A stretch of 64,000 nt of DNA from Bacteroidales bacterium (GTDB taxonomy: Bacteria > Bacteroidota > Bacteroidia > Bacteroidales > FEN-979), in NCBI GenBank assembly GCA_028706295.1, contig JAQWBQ010000001.1:1-64000 (forward strand). Direction: 5' to 3'. A program made the position numbers and the translations under genes. How positions within the stretch are numbered: the stretch's first letter is position 1; every line of letters begins with the position of its first letter. The notes under the pieces were generated by a model. It had not been told where the DNA came from. It did not search any database and saw only the letters and a program-made list of their open reading frames with translations. Positions 28,224-37,213 of this stretch are shown piece by piece.

Positions 28224-30047
28224 TTAATGAAATACCAGTTCTCTGTACCGTGGATGATTCCAATAATCCATCAGAATTTTAAATGCTTCATAGGTCTCTG
28301 GTTGAACCTCCCTGCTGAAAAATCTGATATTCCTGCTTAGAAAAAGTTTCCCGTCTTCGACCCGCACCTCCCAGGAAAATTCACCGGCTTTGTTTCTGAT
28401 ATTGATTTTCTTTGGAAGGCTGAACAACCTTATTGTTGAAGGAAGTGTGATGACATATGTATATTCTTCTTCTGCCCTGGAAGGTAATTCAAGCACGGTC
28501 TCCCGATGGGCCGGTAAGGTCTTCACCGACCAGTTGTCGATACCAATCGTAAGGGCAGGAATCGTGAAATAATAAAAACCGGTATCAGCCCGCAAGGGTT
28601 TTTCGCTCTTTAAAATAAAGGTCTGGAATCCATTGTCATTGTTGAGGGTGCTGATCTTGGGATCCTGAATTTCTGCATGGCTGAAACTACTTGCGACTGA
28701 TTTTTTCAATCTTTTGGGATCTCGTTCCAATCCCGCCCTGGGATAAGCTGAACCGTTAAGATAAACCGAAATTTCACCAGTCATAACAGGATCAGACGAC
28801 AAAAGAAAAGTCCCGTTTACCCGGACTAATTGTGACGGATCTTCATTTTTTATCACGGTTAAACTGTTTTCAGGATCCAGTGTAATGAATGAACGTCCGG
28901 CAAGCGTCATATCCAGATTAACGGCATTAAGGCTGGTTGTCGAAAAAAACCATCGTCCCTCTCTTTTAAAATCCGCCATTACTGTAAAATCTTCAAAATC
29001 GCTCAATGTACCGATCCCTGCCAAAAGATTCGCGCTCCTGACAACAGCACATACGCTGGCATCAATTCCGGCTGCTTTCATCAGGGTCACCATAAGAACC
29101 GCCTTTTCAAGAGCAGTTCCGCCATTGCTGTTCCAGGTTTGCTCTGCAGTACGGCACTGATACAAAGCCGTCTTAATAGGTATCGGATAATGACGCATTT
29201 CATCAACCACGCGTTCCTGAATCTTTAATGCCAGGGGAAACCGGTCGGGCTTTTCCACAACAAGTTCGGCAACAAGCTTTTTCATGGAGTCATTGGCTTT
29301 GAATCGAAAGGCATCTTGTTGGGTCAGGTATGGTATCACCTCTTTTCGGTGTTCAAAAGTGCTGAATAACAATTTCGGGTAGTTATCAAATCCGACCTGC
29401 TGAAAATCTTCATGCGAAAGTGCTGGAATATCTGTGAATTTCCAGGTATAAACATCAAAGGAACCTTCGGTACTTTTAACCGGTTCAGTATCCGTGTTGA
29501 ATGCGTGATAAAATATTTTTTTACCAGCTGGAATCCTGATTTTAATTGTGAGATTCTTTACCGGCTCGGCTTCGGCCAGAATTTCATTTCCCATCAGAAA
29601 ATTAAAGGTGCCCGGAAGCGAATGAATCTGATAATCCAGGTGAATGACGGCATTTCGCTCAAGACCCGTATGCGTGATTACCATTTCCCGAAGATCATTG
29701 TATGCTGGAGCATCAGCGGCTATAAAGGGCAATACTTCATTGAACGCATTGGAGGGAGTAATAATTTTTTTTCCGGATGCCATTACGGTGTATACTTCAT
29801 TGATTTTCAAATGCTGCCGGGTAGGATTATAAATGATAAAAGTCTCTCCGTATAGGTTATGAAATGCGCGGTAAGAGAGAAGCTTTTGGTCTTTGATAAA
29901 ACGGAAATCTGTACTTCCGTCCTCATTCAGACTGTACTCCTTTGTGATGGATTGATATATGCCATCATAATGTATATCTTGCGCAAATAATAGACACGGC
30001 GGAACGATAAAAATGATTAGAAATAGAATCAACCGATATTTTTTCAT
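28224..30047 (-). CDS. DUF3857/transglutaminase-like protein, catalytic Cys lost
   Basis: 607 residues with a signal peptide (hydrophobic residues 5-20, ending LLFAQ). The N-terminal half resembles the DUF3857 beta-sandwich, followed by a transglutaminase-like fold. Where its upstream partner has GVCKDKAGML, this protein has GGTALEKAVLM (about residue 311), so the nucleophilic Cys is absent and this copy is probably inactive or scaffold-like. A C-terminal beta domain of about 180 residues follows. Its ATG overlaps the stop of the preceding gene by 4 nt (ATGA), which implies coupled translation and a shared envelope role. The molecular target is unknown. Confidence 0.83.
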   Translation of the reverse strand: MKKYRLILFLIIFIVPPCLLFAQDIHYDGIYQSITKEYSLNEDGSTDFRFIKDQKLLSYRAFHNLYGETFIIYNPTRQHLKINEVYTVMASGKKIITPSNAFNEVLPFIAADAPAYNDLREMVITHTGLERNAVIHLDYQIHSLPGTFNFLMGNEILAEAEPVKNLTIKIRIPAGKKIFYHAFNTDTEPVKSTEGSFDVYTWKFTDIPALSHEDFQQVGFDNYPKLLFSTFEHRKEVIPYLTQQDAFRFKANDSMKKLVAELVVEKPDRFPLALKIQERVVDEMRHYPIPIKTALYQCRTAEQTWNSNGGTALEKAVLMVTLMKAAGIDASVCAVVRSANLLAGIGTLSDFEDFTVMADFKREGRWFFSTTSLNAVNLDMTLAGRSFITLDPENSLTVIKNEDPSQLVRVNGTFLLSSDPVMTGEISVYLNGSAYPRAGLERDPKRLKKSVASSFSHAEIQDPKISTLNNDNGFQTFILKSEKPLRADTGFYYFTIPALTIGIDNWSVKTLPAHRETVLELPSRAEEEYTYVITLPSTIRLFSLPKKINIRNKAGEFSWEVRVEDGKLFLSRNIRFFSREVQPETYEAFKILMDYWNHPRYRELVFH

Positions 30048-31990
30048 AATTCGATAATTACAGGTTTTTGCGCAAATTTATTCTGTGCCTCAACAGCCGA
30101 TCTGAATTCGGGCCAATCAGAACCCTCATAAAGCCTTTTTTTGAAGAATGCCTGCCCGGAAAAGATAAGGGAACCGTTGATATATTTATAACCACCCTCG
30201 AAGGAAGCGACATTCCCTTTTGTTTCAACAGTTTCCGGAATTCTTACAAGCTGCCTGACCGGAGGAAGGGTAATCGATTCATGTATCTCTACCTTTCGGG
30301 AACAACGATCCCGAAAGGCAAACTTCCTTTCTTTTAATCCGGTGTCAAACGATAAATGTCCCTGAAAAGTTCTGAAGATCCCGGCGGCAGTCAGTGGTGT
30401 AAACAGCAACGTTTTACCGGATACCAAAGCAAATTCAGGGATTGTGTAATCAATAGCAATCCACATGTTGAAATTCAGGTAATCGGCAGGATCTGAAAAC
30501 TTAACCTGGGAAATTTTGGCCTGGGGGCAAATTTTTAATAATTCACGCGAAACATTCTGTGACCATGCTCTCTGGCTTGATCCTCGGAACATCCCGCGGA
30601 TTGCGGCATCCGACTGACCTTCACCCCAGATGGTAATTCTTCCCGATAATGAACCATCTTCATGCAATTGCGAAACCCCTTCAATTTTTATCAGGTGATT
30701 CTCCGGATCAGATACAGGTGTGGTTGCCAGATCGGCTCCTTCGGGTATCCCCATGAGATACTGTTGCTGCTGCTCTGCGCTGGACCAGAGCTCCCGTATA
30801 AAGGGTACCCAGGTCGGATCAAGTAAATGATATGTGCTATCTCGTAATTTAACCACCGTAACACAATGGTTAAACTGATCTGCCGGAATTTTGTCAATAC
30901 GGGAACCAGCCATGGTCATGGCAGGATAGGATTTAAAACCAGCCGCCCGGAGCATGGTGATGAGCATTCCGGCTTTATCTTTGCAAACGCCACACCGGTC
31001 AGTGAATGTCATTGAGCCTTTGTGCAGGGTAAAACCTTCACCGGGACCCATTGAAATTCCGGAATATCTTATTTCATCGGCACACCAGTGCGTAAGCCTC
31101 GAAACAGAATCCAACTCGTTGACAGATCCCTTTAATATGGAATCTACCTTGTCCTTAATCTCCCGGGTGGACTCAAAGCTGCCAAACTCCTCGTTCACGC
31201 CGAAAAACCAGGTCGATTTTGCAAACCAGTTTGCAGTGGTTGAAAGCAGCAATTTGGGTGCAATATCCGATTGAGCTACCATCCTTGGTTCACTTTTCAC
31301 AGGCATTATGTCTTTTTTAGTAAATGTATAGACCATCTTTTCGACTGAGAATTTCGAAGATACCTGCGCCTCCCCGTTATAAAATTCATATTGAAGCGGC
31401 TTGTTGCGCGGGAGTGTTATCTGATAAATTTTGCTTTTCACCGGAACAGGTCCGAAAAATTCTACAATATCATAAAATTGCCCCCTCATTGGAGGAATGT
31501 ACTTTTCATCTTCGTCGCCCCCTAATAAAGCATAGGTAAACCCTTTTCTGAACATCACCACTTCCACGGCATCACCAGGGTCAAGCCTCCCGATTTCAAT
31601 CATCTTTTCACGCGCACCCCAGTATATGGCTCTTGCCGGTGCCGGATAATCAAGAACTTTATTCAGATCAATCGGTACGAAACATCCATCTTTTTTGTGA
31701 ATTACCGCCTTCAATATATTCACATCGGCCGATAAAGGATCGTAACCGAATTTGACCGTCGAAAGATCGCGGCACCCGCGTCTGGTTATTACCTTTGTAA
31801 GGGTGTGGTTTACAACATAAGAGAGTCCCGATTCCTGAACATCAATCAGGGTGCTGTCAAATACCACGACCTGATCATAACCGGGAAGGGTGGAAGCATC
31901 CCCTGCTTTATCAATAAGCTTTCTGAAATCTGCCTGAGCAAATAGGGAAATCTGCGAAAACATAATCAAAATGAACAGAATATTTCTCAT
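30044..31990 (-). CDS. DUF3857 protein with intact transglutaminase domain
   Basis: 648 residues, secreted or envelope-located (signal peptide residues 3-18, ending SLFAQ). An N-terminal DUF3857-like region is followed by a transglutaminase-like core. The triad is visible: Cys in CGVCKDKAG (about 331-334), His in FNHCVTVV (about 374), Asp in LLDPTW (about 391). The C-terminal region is beta-rich. Such proteins are thought to be proteases, amidases or cross-linkers acting on envelope proteins, but substrates are unknown. It sits between a receiver-PAS gene (3-nt gap) and a degenerate paralogue (4-nt overlap). Confidence 0.87.
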   Translation of the reverse strand: MRNILFILIMFSQISLFAQADFRKLIDKAGDASTLPGYDQVVVFDSTLIDVQESGLSYVVNHTLTKVITRRGCRDLSTVKFGYDPLSADVNILKAVIHKKDGCFVPIDLNKVLDYPAPARAIYWGAREKMIEIGRLDPGDAVEVVMFRKGFTYALLGGDEDEKYIPPMRGQFYDIVEFFGPVPVKSKIYQITLPRNKPLQYEFYNGEAQVSSKFSVEKMVYTFTKKDIMPVKSEPRMVAQSDIAPKLLLSTTANWFAKSTWFFGVNEEFGSFESTREIKDKVDSILKGSVNELDSVSRLTHWCADEIRYSGISMGPGEGFTLHKGSMTFTDRCGVCKDKAGMLITMLRAAGFKSYPAMTMAGSRIDKIPADQFNHCVTVVKLRDSTYHLLDPTWVPFIRELWSSAEQQQQYLMGIPEGADLATTPVSDPENHLIKIEGVSQLHEDGSLSGRITIWGEGQSDAAIRGMFRGSSQRAWSQNVSRELLKICPQAKISQVKFSDPADYLNFNMWIAIDYTIPEFALVSGKTLLFTPLTAAGIFRTFQGHLSFDTGLKERKFAFRDRCSRKVEIHESITLPPVRQLVRIPETVETKGNVASFEGGYKYINGSLIFSGQAFFKKRLYEGSDWPEFRSAVEAQNKFAQKPVIIEL

Positions 31991-31993
31991 GCG

Positions 31994-32830
31994 TTAATCG
32001 TTTTGGTTCCTGTAATCCGATATATCAATAAAGCCTGCAGTCAGAGCCGGAAAACCCTTATAATCGATCATCCGGAAGGAAATATCAAGATATTTAATTT
32101 TTTCCGTTGTTGCCAGGGTCCTGATTTGAATGCGTTGTGGGTCAAGATTTATCCTGTCCAGGCAGGAATGAATCCGTGACGATAATTCCCCGCGGTCGGA
32201 TGGATGTACAGTATTCATCAGATCCATTAAAGAAAGAGCAGAAAACCCCTCCGCGGAATAACCGAAAATCTCGGGCGCCCGGTTATTGAAAAAAACAAGC
32301 TGGCCATTTTGCCAGATGGTAATGCCTATTAGGACATTATCAGAAATAGTATGATTCAGTGCCATCATTTCTCTGTTCTCCTCTGAACGTTTTTCCAGCA
32401 ATGCCTCAAGCGTTTTCTGATACTGTTTATTTTCAATTTCAAGATTTCGCTGATAGGATGCAATTTCAATGGTCATCTTGGTCTGCTCCATGTCAATGGG
32501 TTTTAAAAGATATCCAAAGGGCTTGATCTTGAATGACCGGTCATAAACCTCTTTCGAACTTTGCCCCGTCAGAAATATGATGGCACAATTAAATTGTTCA
32601 TTGATTCTTTTTGCGGTTTCGATCCCGTCAAGATCTCCCCGGAGATGAATATCCATAAGTACAATTTCCGGTTCCCTTCCCCGTTCCGACAGTTCAAGGA
32701 TTTCCGATAAACAGGTCTCGCCCCTGCTGGCAGATCCACAAACCTCATATCCAAAATTGTTTAATTGCGATTTTAAACTGGCGGAGATCAATAATTCATC
32801 CTCAACAATATATATACTGATTGGCTTCAT
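31994..32830 (-). CDS. Receiver-PAS response regulator
   Basis: 278 residues. The N-terminal CheY-like receiver has the acidic pair Glu10-Asp11, phosphoacceptor Asp60 in VLMDIHL, Thr88 in IFLTGQ and Lys110 in YLLKPID. A short coiled linker (about 122-155) leads to a PAS domain (about 155-275). There is no DNA-binding or enzymatic output domain, so it must signal through another protein, perhaps a kinase. No histidine kinase is adjacent. It heads a three-gene operon with the two transglutaminase-like proteins (3 nt to the next start), an unusual pairing of cytoplasmic signalling with secreted proteins. Confidence 0.87.
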   Translation of the reverse strand: MKPISIYIVEDELLISASLKSQLNNFGYEVCGSASRGETCLSEILELSERGREPEIVLMDIHLRGDLDGIETAKRINEQFNCAIIFLTGQSSKEVYDRSFKIKPFGYLLKPIDMEQTKMTIEIASYQRNLEIENKQYQKTLEALLEKRSEENREMMALNHTISDNVLIGITIWQNGQLVFFNNRAPEIFGYSAEGFSALSLMDLMNTVHPSDRGELSSRIHSCLDRINLDPQRIQIRTLATTEKIKYLDISFRMIDYKGFPALTAGFIDISDYRNQND

Positions 32831-32899
32831 GTATAACTGGTTTTATAATACACACCGGTGATCACCGGCGCTTAGGCAATTCAACCTAATGACTGACTT

Positions 32900-33772
32900 T
32901 TATCGGGTACTGATCATCATTAACATGTTTATCTCGGATTCCTCAAGGAATCGCCAGTGCCCCCTGGGAAGATTTTTTTTTGTTAAACCCGCATAATAGA
33001 CCCGATCAAGCTTTACGACTTTATACTCAAAATGTTCGAAAATCCTTCTTACAATTCTGTTTTGTCCTGAATGCAACGCGACACCAATCTGCTTACGGTC
33101 TTTACCATCACCAATGTATTCAATGTTGTCGACCTTCACCGTATCTCCTTCCAGTACAAGACCATCGGAAATCTTTATCAAGTCCTCTTTGATCAAGGGC
33201 TTATCCAATTCAACATGATAGATTTTTTTTATTCCGTACCGTGGATGTGTCAGCTTTTTTGCAATATTACCGTCGTTTGTAAAAAGCAATAATCCGGTAG
33301 TGTTCCTGTCAAGTCGACCCACGGGGTATACCCTTTCCCGACAAGCCCCGGCAATCAGAGTCATAACGGTCTTGCGCTTCTCGGGATCATCAACTGTGGT
33401 AATAAAACCTTTTGGCTTGTTTAAAAGAATGTACCGCGGTTTTTCACGGCTGATGGCCTGATCACCGAACATTACCCGGTCCGATGGATTAACTTTTGTT
33501 CCAAGTTCCGTTACAATCTTTCCATTTACACTCACTGCCCCGGCCTGAATGAGTGTATCGGCTTCTCTGCGGGAACAAACACCTGAATTCGAAATAAACT
33601 TGTTCAGGCGGATCTTATCCGGTTCTCCCCTCCCCTGCCCGGACCTGACACTCTTTTGAAATTTTTTTCCCGATGACCTTACAAAGGGACGTGACGGCTT
33701 TCCATCTGGATTATCCCGTTTTTTTTCCGGATTATATTGTTTCTCCGGTTTGCCTGATTTTTCATTTTTCAT
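32900..33772 (-). CDS. rluB: RluB/RsuA-type rRNA pseudouridine synthase
   Basis: 290 residues. The N-terminal about 50 residues are a basic, disordered tail (many K/R/G/P), common in Bacteroidota members. An S4 RNA-binding domain follows (RLNKFISNSGVCSRREADTL). The catalytic Asp155 sits in VGRLDRNTTGLLLFTNDG. The family isomerises uridine in 23S (RluB) or 16S (RsuA) rRNA; RluB is the better guess from the RRIFEHF/VVKLDRVYYAG segment. It starts 1 nt after the stop of the repeat-protein gene, so it is co-transcribed with that gene and nadA. Confidence 0.9.
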   Translation of the reverse strand: MKNEKSGKPEKQYNPEKKRDNPDGKPSRPFVRSSGKKFQKSVRSGQGRGEPDKIRLNKFISNSGVCSRREADTLIQAGAVSVNGKIVTELGTKVNPSDRVMFGDQAISREKPRYILLNKPKGFITTVDDPEKRKTVMTLIAGACRERVYPVGRLDRNTTGLLLFTNDGNIAKKLTHPRYGIKKIYHVELDKPLIKEDLIKISDGLVLEGDTVKVDNIEYIGDGKDRKQIGVALHSGQNRIVRRIFEHFEYKVVKLDRVYYAGLTKKNLPRGHWRFLEESEINMLMMISTR

Positions 33773-35335
33773 TTAATCGTCCTCCTTTTCAAATGGCGGT
33801 TTGATCTTTACACCGTCAAACTTTGTTTCAACACCCGCCCTGTATGTAATTACCATGAAGAGCGACCCGTCATAAAGGTACCTGGACCAATCGCCTTCTT
33901 TTCTGCCCATAACATAATTACCCTCTTCCTTAATCTTGCCATTATCCCAAAACCAGGTATGCCTTCCATCCGGATGGTCGTCAATAAAATTTCCTTTATA
34001 TATCAAAATACTGTCTGTTCTTCGACCAGTTGTGTCGATGAGCAGATAGTACCACATCCCGTTTCTGAGTCCGTCCCGGTAAGAACCCCGGATATAGCTG
34101 TCGCCGGTTATTTCAAACCATGGCCCATCTTCCAGATCATCAATGAATTCCCCCTCAAAGATAACTTTTCCAGATTCCTCATATTCCGATGACAACCCGT
34201 CCTTCATCCCGTTCCGGTATGATTCTTCCCGTAATAAAGCGCCGTTCTCATAATACCATTTCCAGGTACCATCCCGCTTGCCCTGCTTCGTAAAATTACC
34301 AGTTTGCTCTGTTTTCCCATCCTGATAATAATATTTCCATTTGCCAACGGGTTTATCATTCTCGTAAACACCTTCAGCTTTCAATTGTCCCTCCTCGTAA
34401 TACTCTCGCCAGGGGCCTTCTCGATTTCCATCTTCTTTGACCAATCCCTCGCCGACAATTCGTCCGTTTTTGAACAATTGCGCTTTTTCGATCCTGCCCG
34501 CTGAATCATATTCCTTCCTGATACCCTCCGGAATACCATTCCGGAACATTGCACTAATTTTTACATTTCCGTTCGAATAATACTCCTTCTGAACTTCAAG
34601 CTTTTGTATTTCACTGGCTTCAGGTTGTAACTGCCCATCTGAATATTTTGAGATCCGGATAAGATCTCCGTTTTCGGAATATTCCTTGAAATATCCATCT
34701 TTAAGATCATCTTTGAATGATCCTTCCATCTGAATATTTCCGTTTTCGTAAAAAGAAAACCATTTCCCCTGACGCTTACCGCTTGCATCTTTTCTGTTAA
34801 TACGCATCCGATCAACAATGAATCCTTTTTTATATTCGGTCAGGGTAATGATGGTACCATCCACAGCATATTCCTTTCCATAACCTTGTTCGAGCCCCCC
34901 GTGGAAGGGTATTTCCAGCTTTATCTTCCCATCCGGATAAAAATATTTTGTGACACCTTCTTTTATGTCATTTCTGTACGATTCACTTATGATTTCCTGA
35001 TCCAGATAAGATGTTCTGTTACCGAATTTTTTTCCAGACTTGTAATTGATTTCCAAAACCAGTTTACCAACATCATTATAGAATTTCCAGGTACTGTCCA
35101 ATTCAAAATTCTTTCGTGATCCTTCCGACTTCAGTTTCCCGTTTTGATAGTACGATTTCCAGTATCCATCAGGTTTTCCATCACGAATAAATCCTTCACT
35201 GGAAATCTTTCCATCAGCAAAATAATACCGCTGAAATCCATCCTTAGATATCGTGTCTTGTGACAATACATCAGACAATGAATTCAGAAAAAATAAAAAA
35301 AATAAAATTCTTAAATATTTGATTTTGAATGCCAT
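33773..35335 (-). CDS. Large YwqK/MORN-like repeat protein
   Basis: 520 residues taking the ATG at 35335 as start (MAFKIKYLRILFFLFF); an ATG at 35368 would overlap nadA and precede the signal peptide. A signal peptide ends near SDVLSQ. The rest is roughly 17 tandem units of about 20-25 residues built on G-x-W/Y-x-x-Y/F-x-x-x-G-x-L/I-x-x-E-G, as in MORN and YwqK-type repeats. These fold into a beta-hairpin ladder. The end (KPPFEKEDD) is acidic. Function is unknown; an envelope binding or scaffold role is an inference. It abuts rluB. Confidence 0.85.
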   Translation of the reverse strand: MAFKIKYLRILFFLFFLNSLSDVLSQDTISKDGFQRYYFADGKISSEGFIRDGKPDGYWKSYYQNGKLKSEGSRKNFELDSTWKFYNDVGKLVLEINYKSGKKFGNRTSYLDQEIISESYRNDIKEGVTKYFYPDGKIKLEIPFHGGLEQGYGKEYAVDGTIITLTEYKKGFIVDRMRINRKDASGKRQGKWFSFYENGNIQMEGSFKDDLKDGYFKEYSENGDLIRISKYSDGQLQPEASEIQKLEVQKEYYSNGNVKISAMFRNGIPEGIRKEYDSAGRIEKAQLFKNGRIVGEGLVKEDGNREGPWREYYEEGQLKAEGVYENDKPVGKWKYYYQDGKTEQTGNFTKQGKRDGTWKWYYENGALLREESYRNGMKDGLSSEYEESGKVIFEGEFIDDLEDGPWFEITGDSYIRGSYRDGLRNGMWYYLLIDTTGRRTDSILIYKGNFIDDHPDGRHTWFWDNGKIKEEGNYVMGRKEGDWSRYLYDGSLFMVITYRAGVETKFDGVKIKPPFEKEDD

Positions 35336-35348
35336 TTTTACAACATCA

Positions 35349-36290
35349 TTAGGTATTTGACAATTCAAGCATTCTTATTATGGGTTTTTTTGCACTGATA
35401 ATAAGTTCTTCCGGCAAAATGATCTCCGGTTGTAAATTAAGTAATGACTCATATATTTTTTCTAAAGTATTCATTTTCATATAAGGACAATCATTGCATG
35501 AACAGGTCTCATCAACCGGAACAATAATGAACTCTTTATCTGGTGCCTCCTTTTTCATTTGATGCAGGATCCCTGTTTCCGTTGCAACAATAAACTTTCT
35601 TGAAGAACTGTTTTTAACGAATTGAATAAGAGCAGTGGTAGAACCTATAAAATCAGCCATTTCCAAAACGATTGGTTTACATTCCGGATGTGCAATTAAA
35701 ACAGCATCCTTGTGTTTTTCCTTAAACCTGATAATCGTTTCTGATTTGATGTTTTCATGAACTTCACAACTACCCTCCCAAAGAACCATTTCACGGCCTG
35801 TAATAGTATTGATATAGTTTCCAAGATTTTTATCAGGCGCAAAGATTATCTTTTCTTGTTTTTGAAGGGAATTTACAATTTTTAAAGCATTTCCTGAAGT
35901 ACAAATGATATCCGACATAGCTTTTATCTCGGCTGAACAGTTGATATAAGAAATCACAAGATGATCGGGATGATCTTCTAAAAATTTCCTGAATTCATCT
36001 GGCGGACAGGAATCAGCTAAAGAACAACCCGCCTGTAAATCGGGAATTAATACTACTTTTTCAGGATTCAAAATCTTAGCTGTTTCTGCCATAAAATGTA
36101 CCCCGGCAAACAAAATAATCTTTGCCTGTGTTTTTAAAGCCTGTTGTGATAACCCAAGGCTGTCTCCAATGTAATCAGCAATATCCTGTATTTCGGGAGT
36201 CTGATAATAATGTGCTAAAAGTACTGCGTTTCTTTCATTTTTTAGCTGTGTTATTTTTCGTTGAAGCTCTACTATTTGACTATTATTCAT
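35349..36290 (-). CDS. nadA: Quinolinate synthase
   Basis: 313 residues. Condenses iminoaspartate with dihydroxyacetone phosphate to quinolinate in NAD synthesis, using an oxygen-sensitive 4Fe-4S cluster. Expected cysteine ligands are Cys89 in AGCSLADSC, the Cys in WEGSCEVHE (about 173), and one in the C-terminal CSCNDCPYM segment. The N terminus has the HYYQTPEIQDIADYIGDSL motif. nadB and nadC are not in the window. It leads the nadA - repeat protein - rluB gene run. Confidence 0.97.
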   Translation of the reverse strand: MNNSQIVELQRKITQLKNERNAVLLAHYYQTPEIQDIADYIGDSLGLSQQALKTQAKIILFAGVHFMAETAKILNPEKVVLIPDLQAGCSLADSCPPDEFRKFLEDHPDHLVISYINCSAEIKAMSDIICTSGNALKIVNSLQKQEKIIFAPDKNLGNYINTITGREMVLWEGSCEVHENIKSETIIRFKEKHKDAVLIAHPECKPIVLEMADFIGSTTALIQFVKNSSSRKFIVATETGILHQMKKEAPDKEFIIVPVDETCSCNDCPYMKMNTLEKIYESLLNLQPEIILPEELIISAKKPIIRMLELSNT

Positions 36291-36756
36291 ATTTGTAAAT
36301 ACATTTAAATTTTATATTTTTTATGTTTTTATAAAAGATTGTTGATTTGGTTGATTATTTCTTAAGATAAAATTTTGAACTTTATAAAACACCGTTTTAT
36401 GAACAAACTACAAACAAGATGATATTTATTAAAGTATTTTAAATCAAATTTTTAAAAACTAAATTAACATGTTGTCAGTTAAAATTGTTGTTGATAAAAT
36501 ACACAACCGAACGTATGTATTCATTGTTAATTCTGATTTTATAACTTATCAATAAAAATTAGAAATATGGAGTTCTTAACAGTTTCCTTCAAAAAGTTAA
36601 AAAGTTATTACAATTTTGACACAAAAATACGCAGTTGTGAACACATCCATGTGAAAAAAATAAAAAATTGATTATGAGATAGGTATTCAAATGAAAAAGT
36701 TCCTTTTTATTCAAAATGACAGGTTTATCTTTACATTTGTAAAAAAAGTATTAACA
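36291..36756. other. AT-rich gene-free region between nadA and rpiB
   Basis: About 466 bp with long A/T tracts, the largest gene-free gap in the window. It holds the rpiB promoter (36726-36733) and must hold the nadA promoter. A DnaA-box-like TGTTGATAA (one base off TGTGGATAA) is at 36489-36497 and a weaker TTATCAATA is at 36546-36554, with several A/T runs, but no cluster. A short hairpin could not be assigned to an RNA gene. No protein gene was recognised. Confidence 0.5.
36726..36733 (+). promoter_or_regulatory. -7 promoter box of rpiB
   Basis: TATCTTTA, one base from consensus, ends 23 nt before ATG 36757. It lies inside the longer reading frame that begins at ATG 36691, which argues that the upstream ATG is not used. 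Confidence 0.5.
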
Positions 36757-37206
36757 ATGAAAGATAAAATCGATCAGATTGCAATTGCAAGTGATCATGC
36801 AGGATTTGAATTTAAAGAATATATAAAATTGAATATCAATAAATTAGGATATAATGTAAAGGATTTTGGGACTTTTTCATCCGACCGTGTTGATTATCCC
36901 GACCTGATTCATCCCCTTGCCTCAGCAGTAAATTCAGGAATATTTAAAATGGGAATTATATTATGTGGAAGTGGCAATGGAGTGGCAATGGTCGCAAATA
37001 AATATAAAGGAGTAAGAGCCGCCGTATGTTGGAATGAAGAAATTACAAAACTTGCTAGGCTTCATAATAATGCAAATATATTGGCGCTTCCCGCCAGATT
37101 TATAACGGAATCGTTGGCATTTGAACTTGTTAAAATCTTTTTGACAACCGGATTTGAGGGCGGAAGACATGAACTTAGGGTAGCCAAAATACAAAATCTA
37201 ATTTGA
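36757..37206 (+). CDS. rpiB: Ribose-5-phosphate isomerase B
   Basis: 149 residues from ATG 36757. The start at 36691 would add 22 hydrophobic residues not seen in the family and would run over the -7 box. Interconverts ribose-5- and ribulose-5-phosphate in the pentose phosphate pathway. The motifs ASDHAGFEFKE at the N terminus, FGTFSSDRVDYPD and CGSGNGVAMVANK (catalytic Cys region) are present. The lutB gene starts 7 nt downstream, so the two are probably co-transcribed. Confidence 0.95.
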   Translation: MKDKIDQIAIASDHAGFEFKEYIKLNINKLGYNVKDFGTFSSDRVDYPDLIHPLASAVNSGIFKMGIILCGSGNGVAMVANKYKGVRAAVCWNEEITKLARLHNNANILALPARFITESLAFELVKIFLTTGFEGGRHELRVAKIQNLI

Positions 37207-37213
37207 AATATCT

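Noticed and set aside
36291-36690. Replication origin
   Set aside because: Only one weak DnaA-box-like site and no dnaA nearby; kept as a low-interest finding only.
36691-36756. Extra N-terminal 22 residues of rpiB
   Set aside because: Not seen in the family and interrupted by a likely promoter box.
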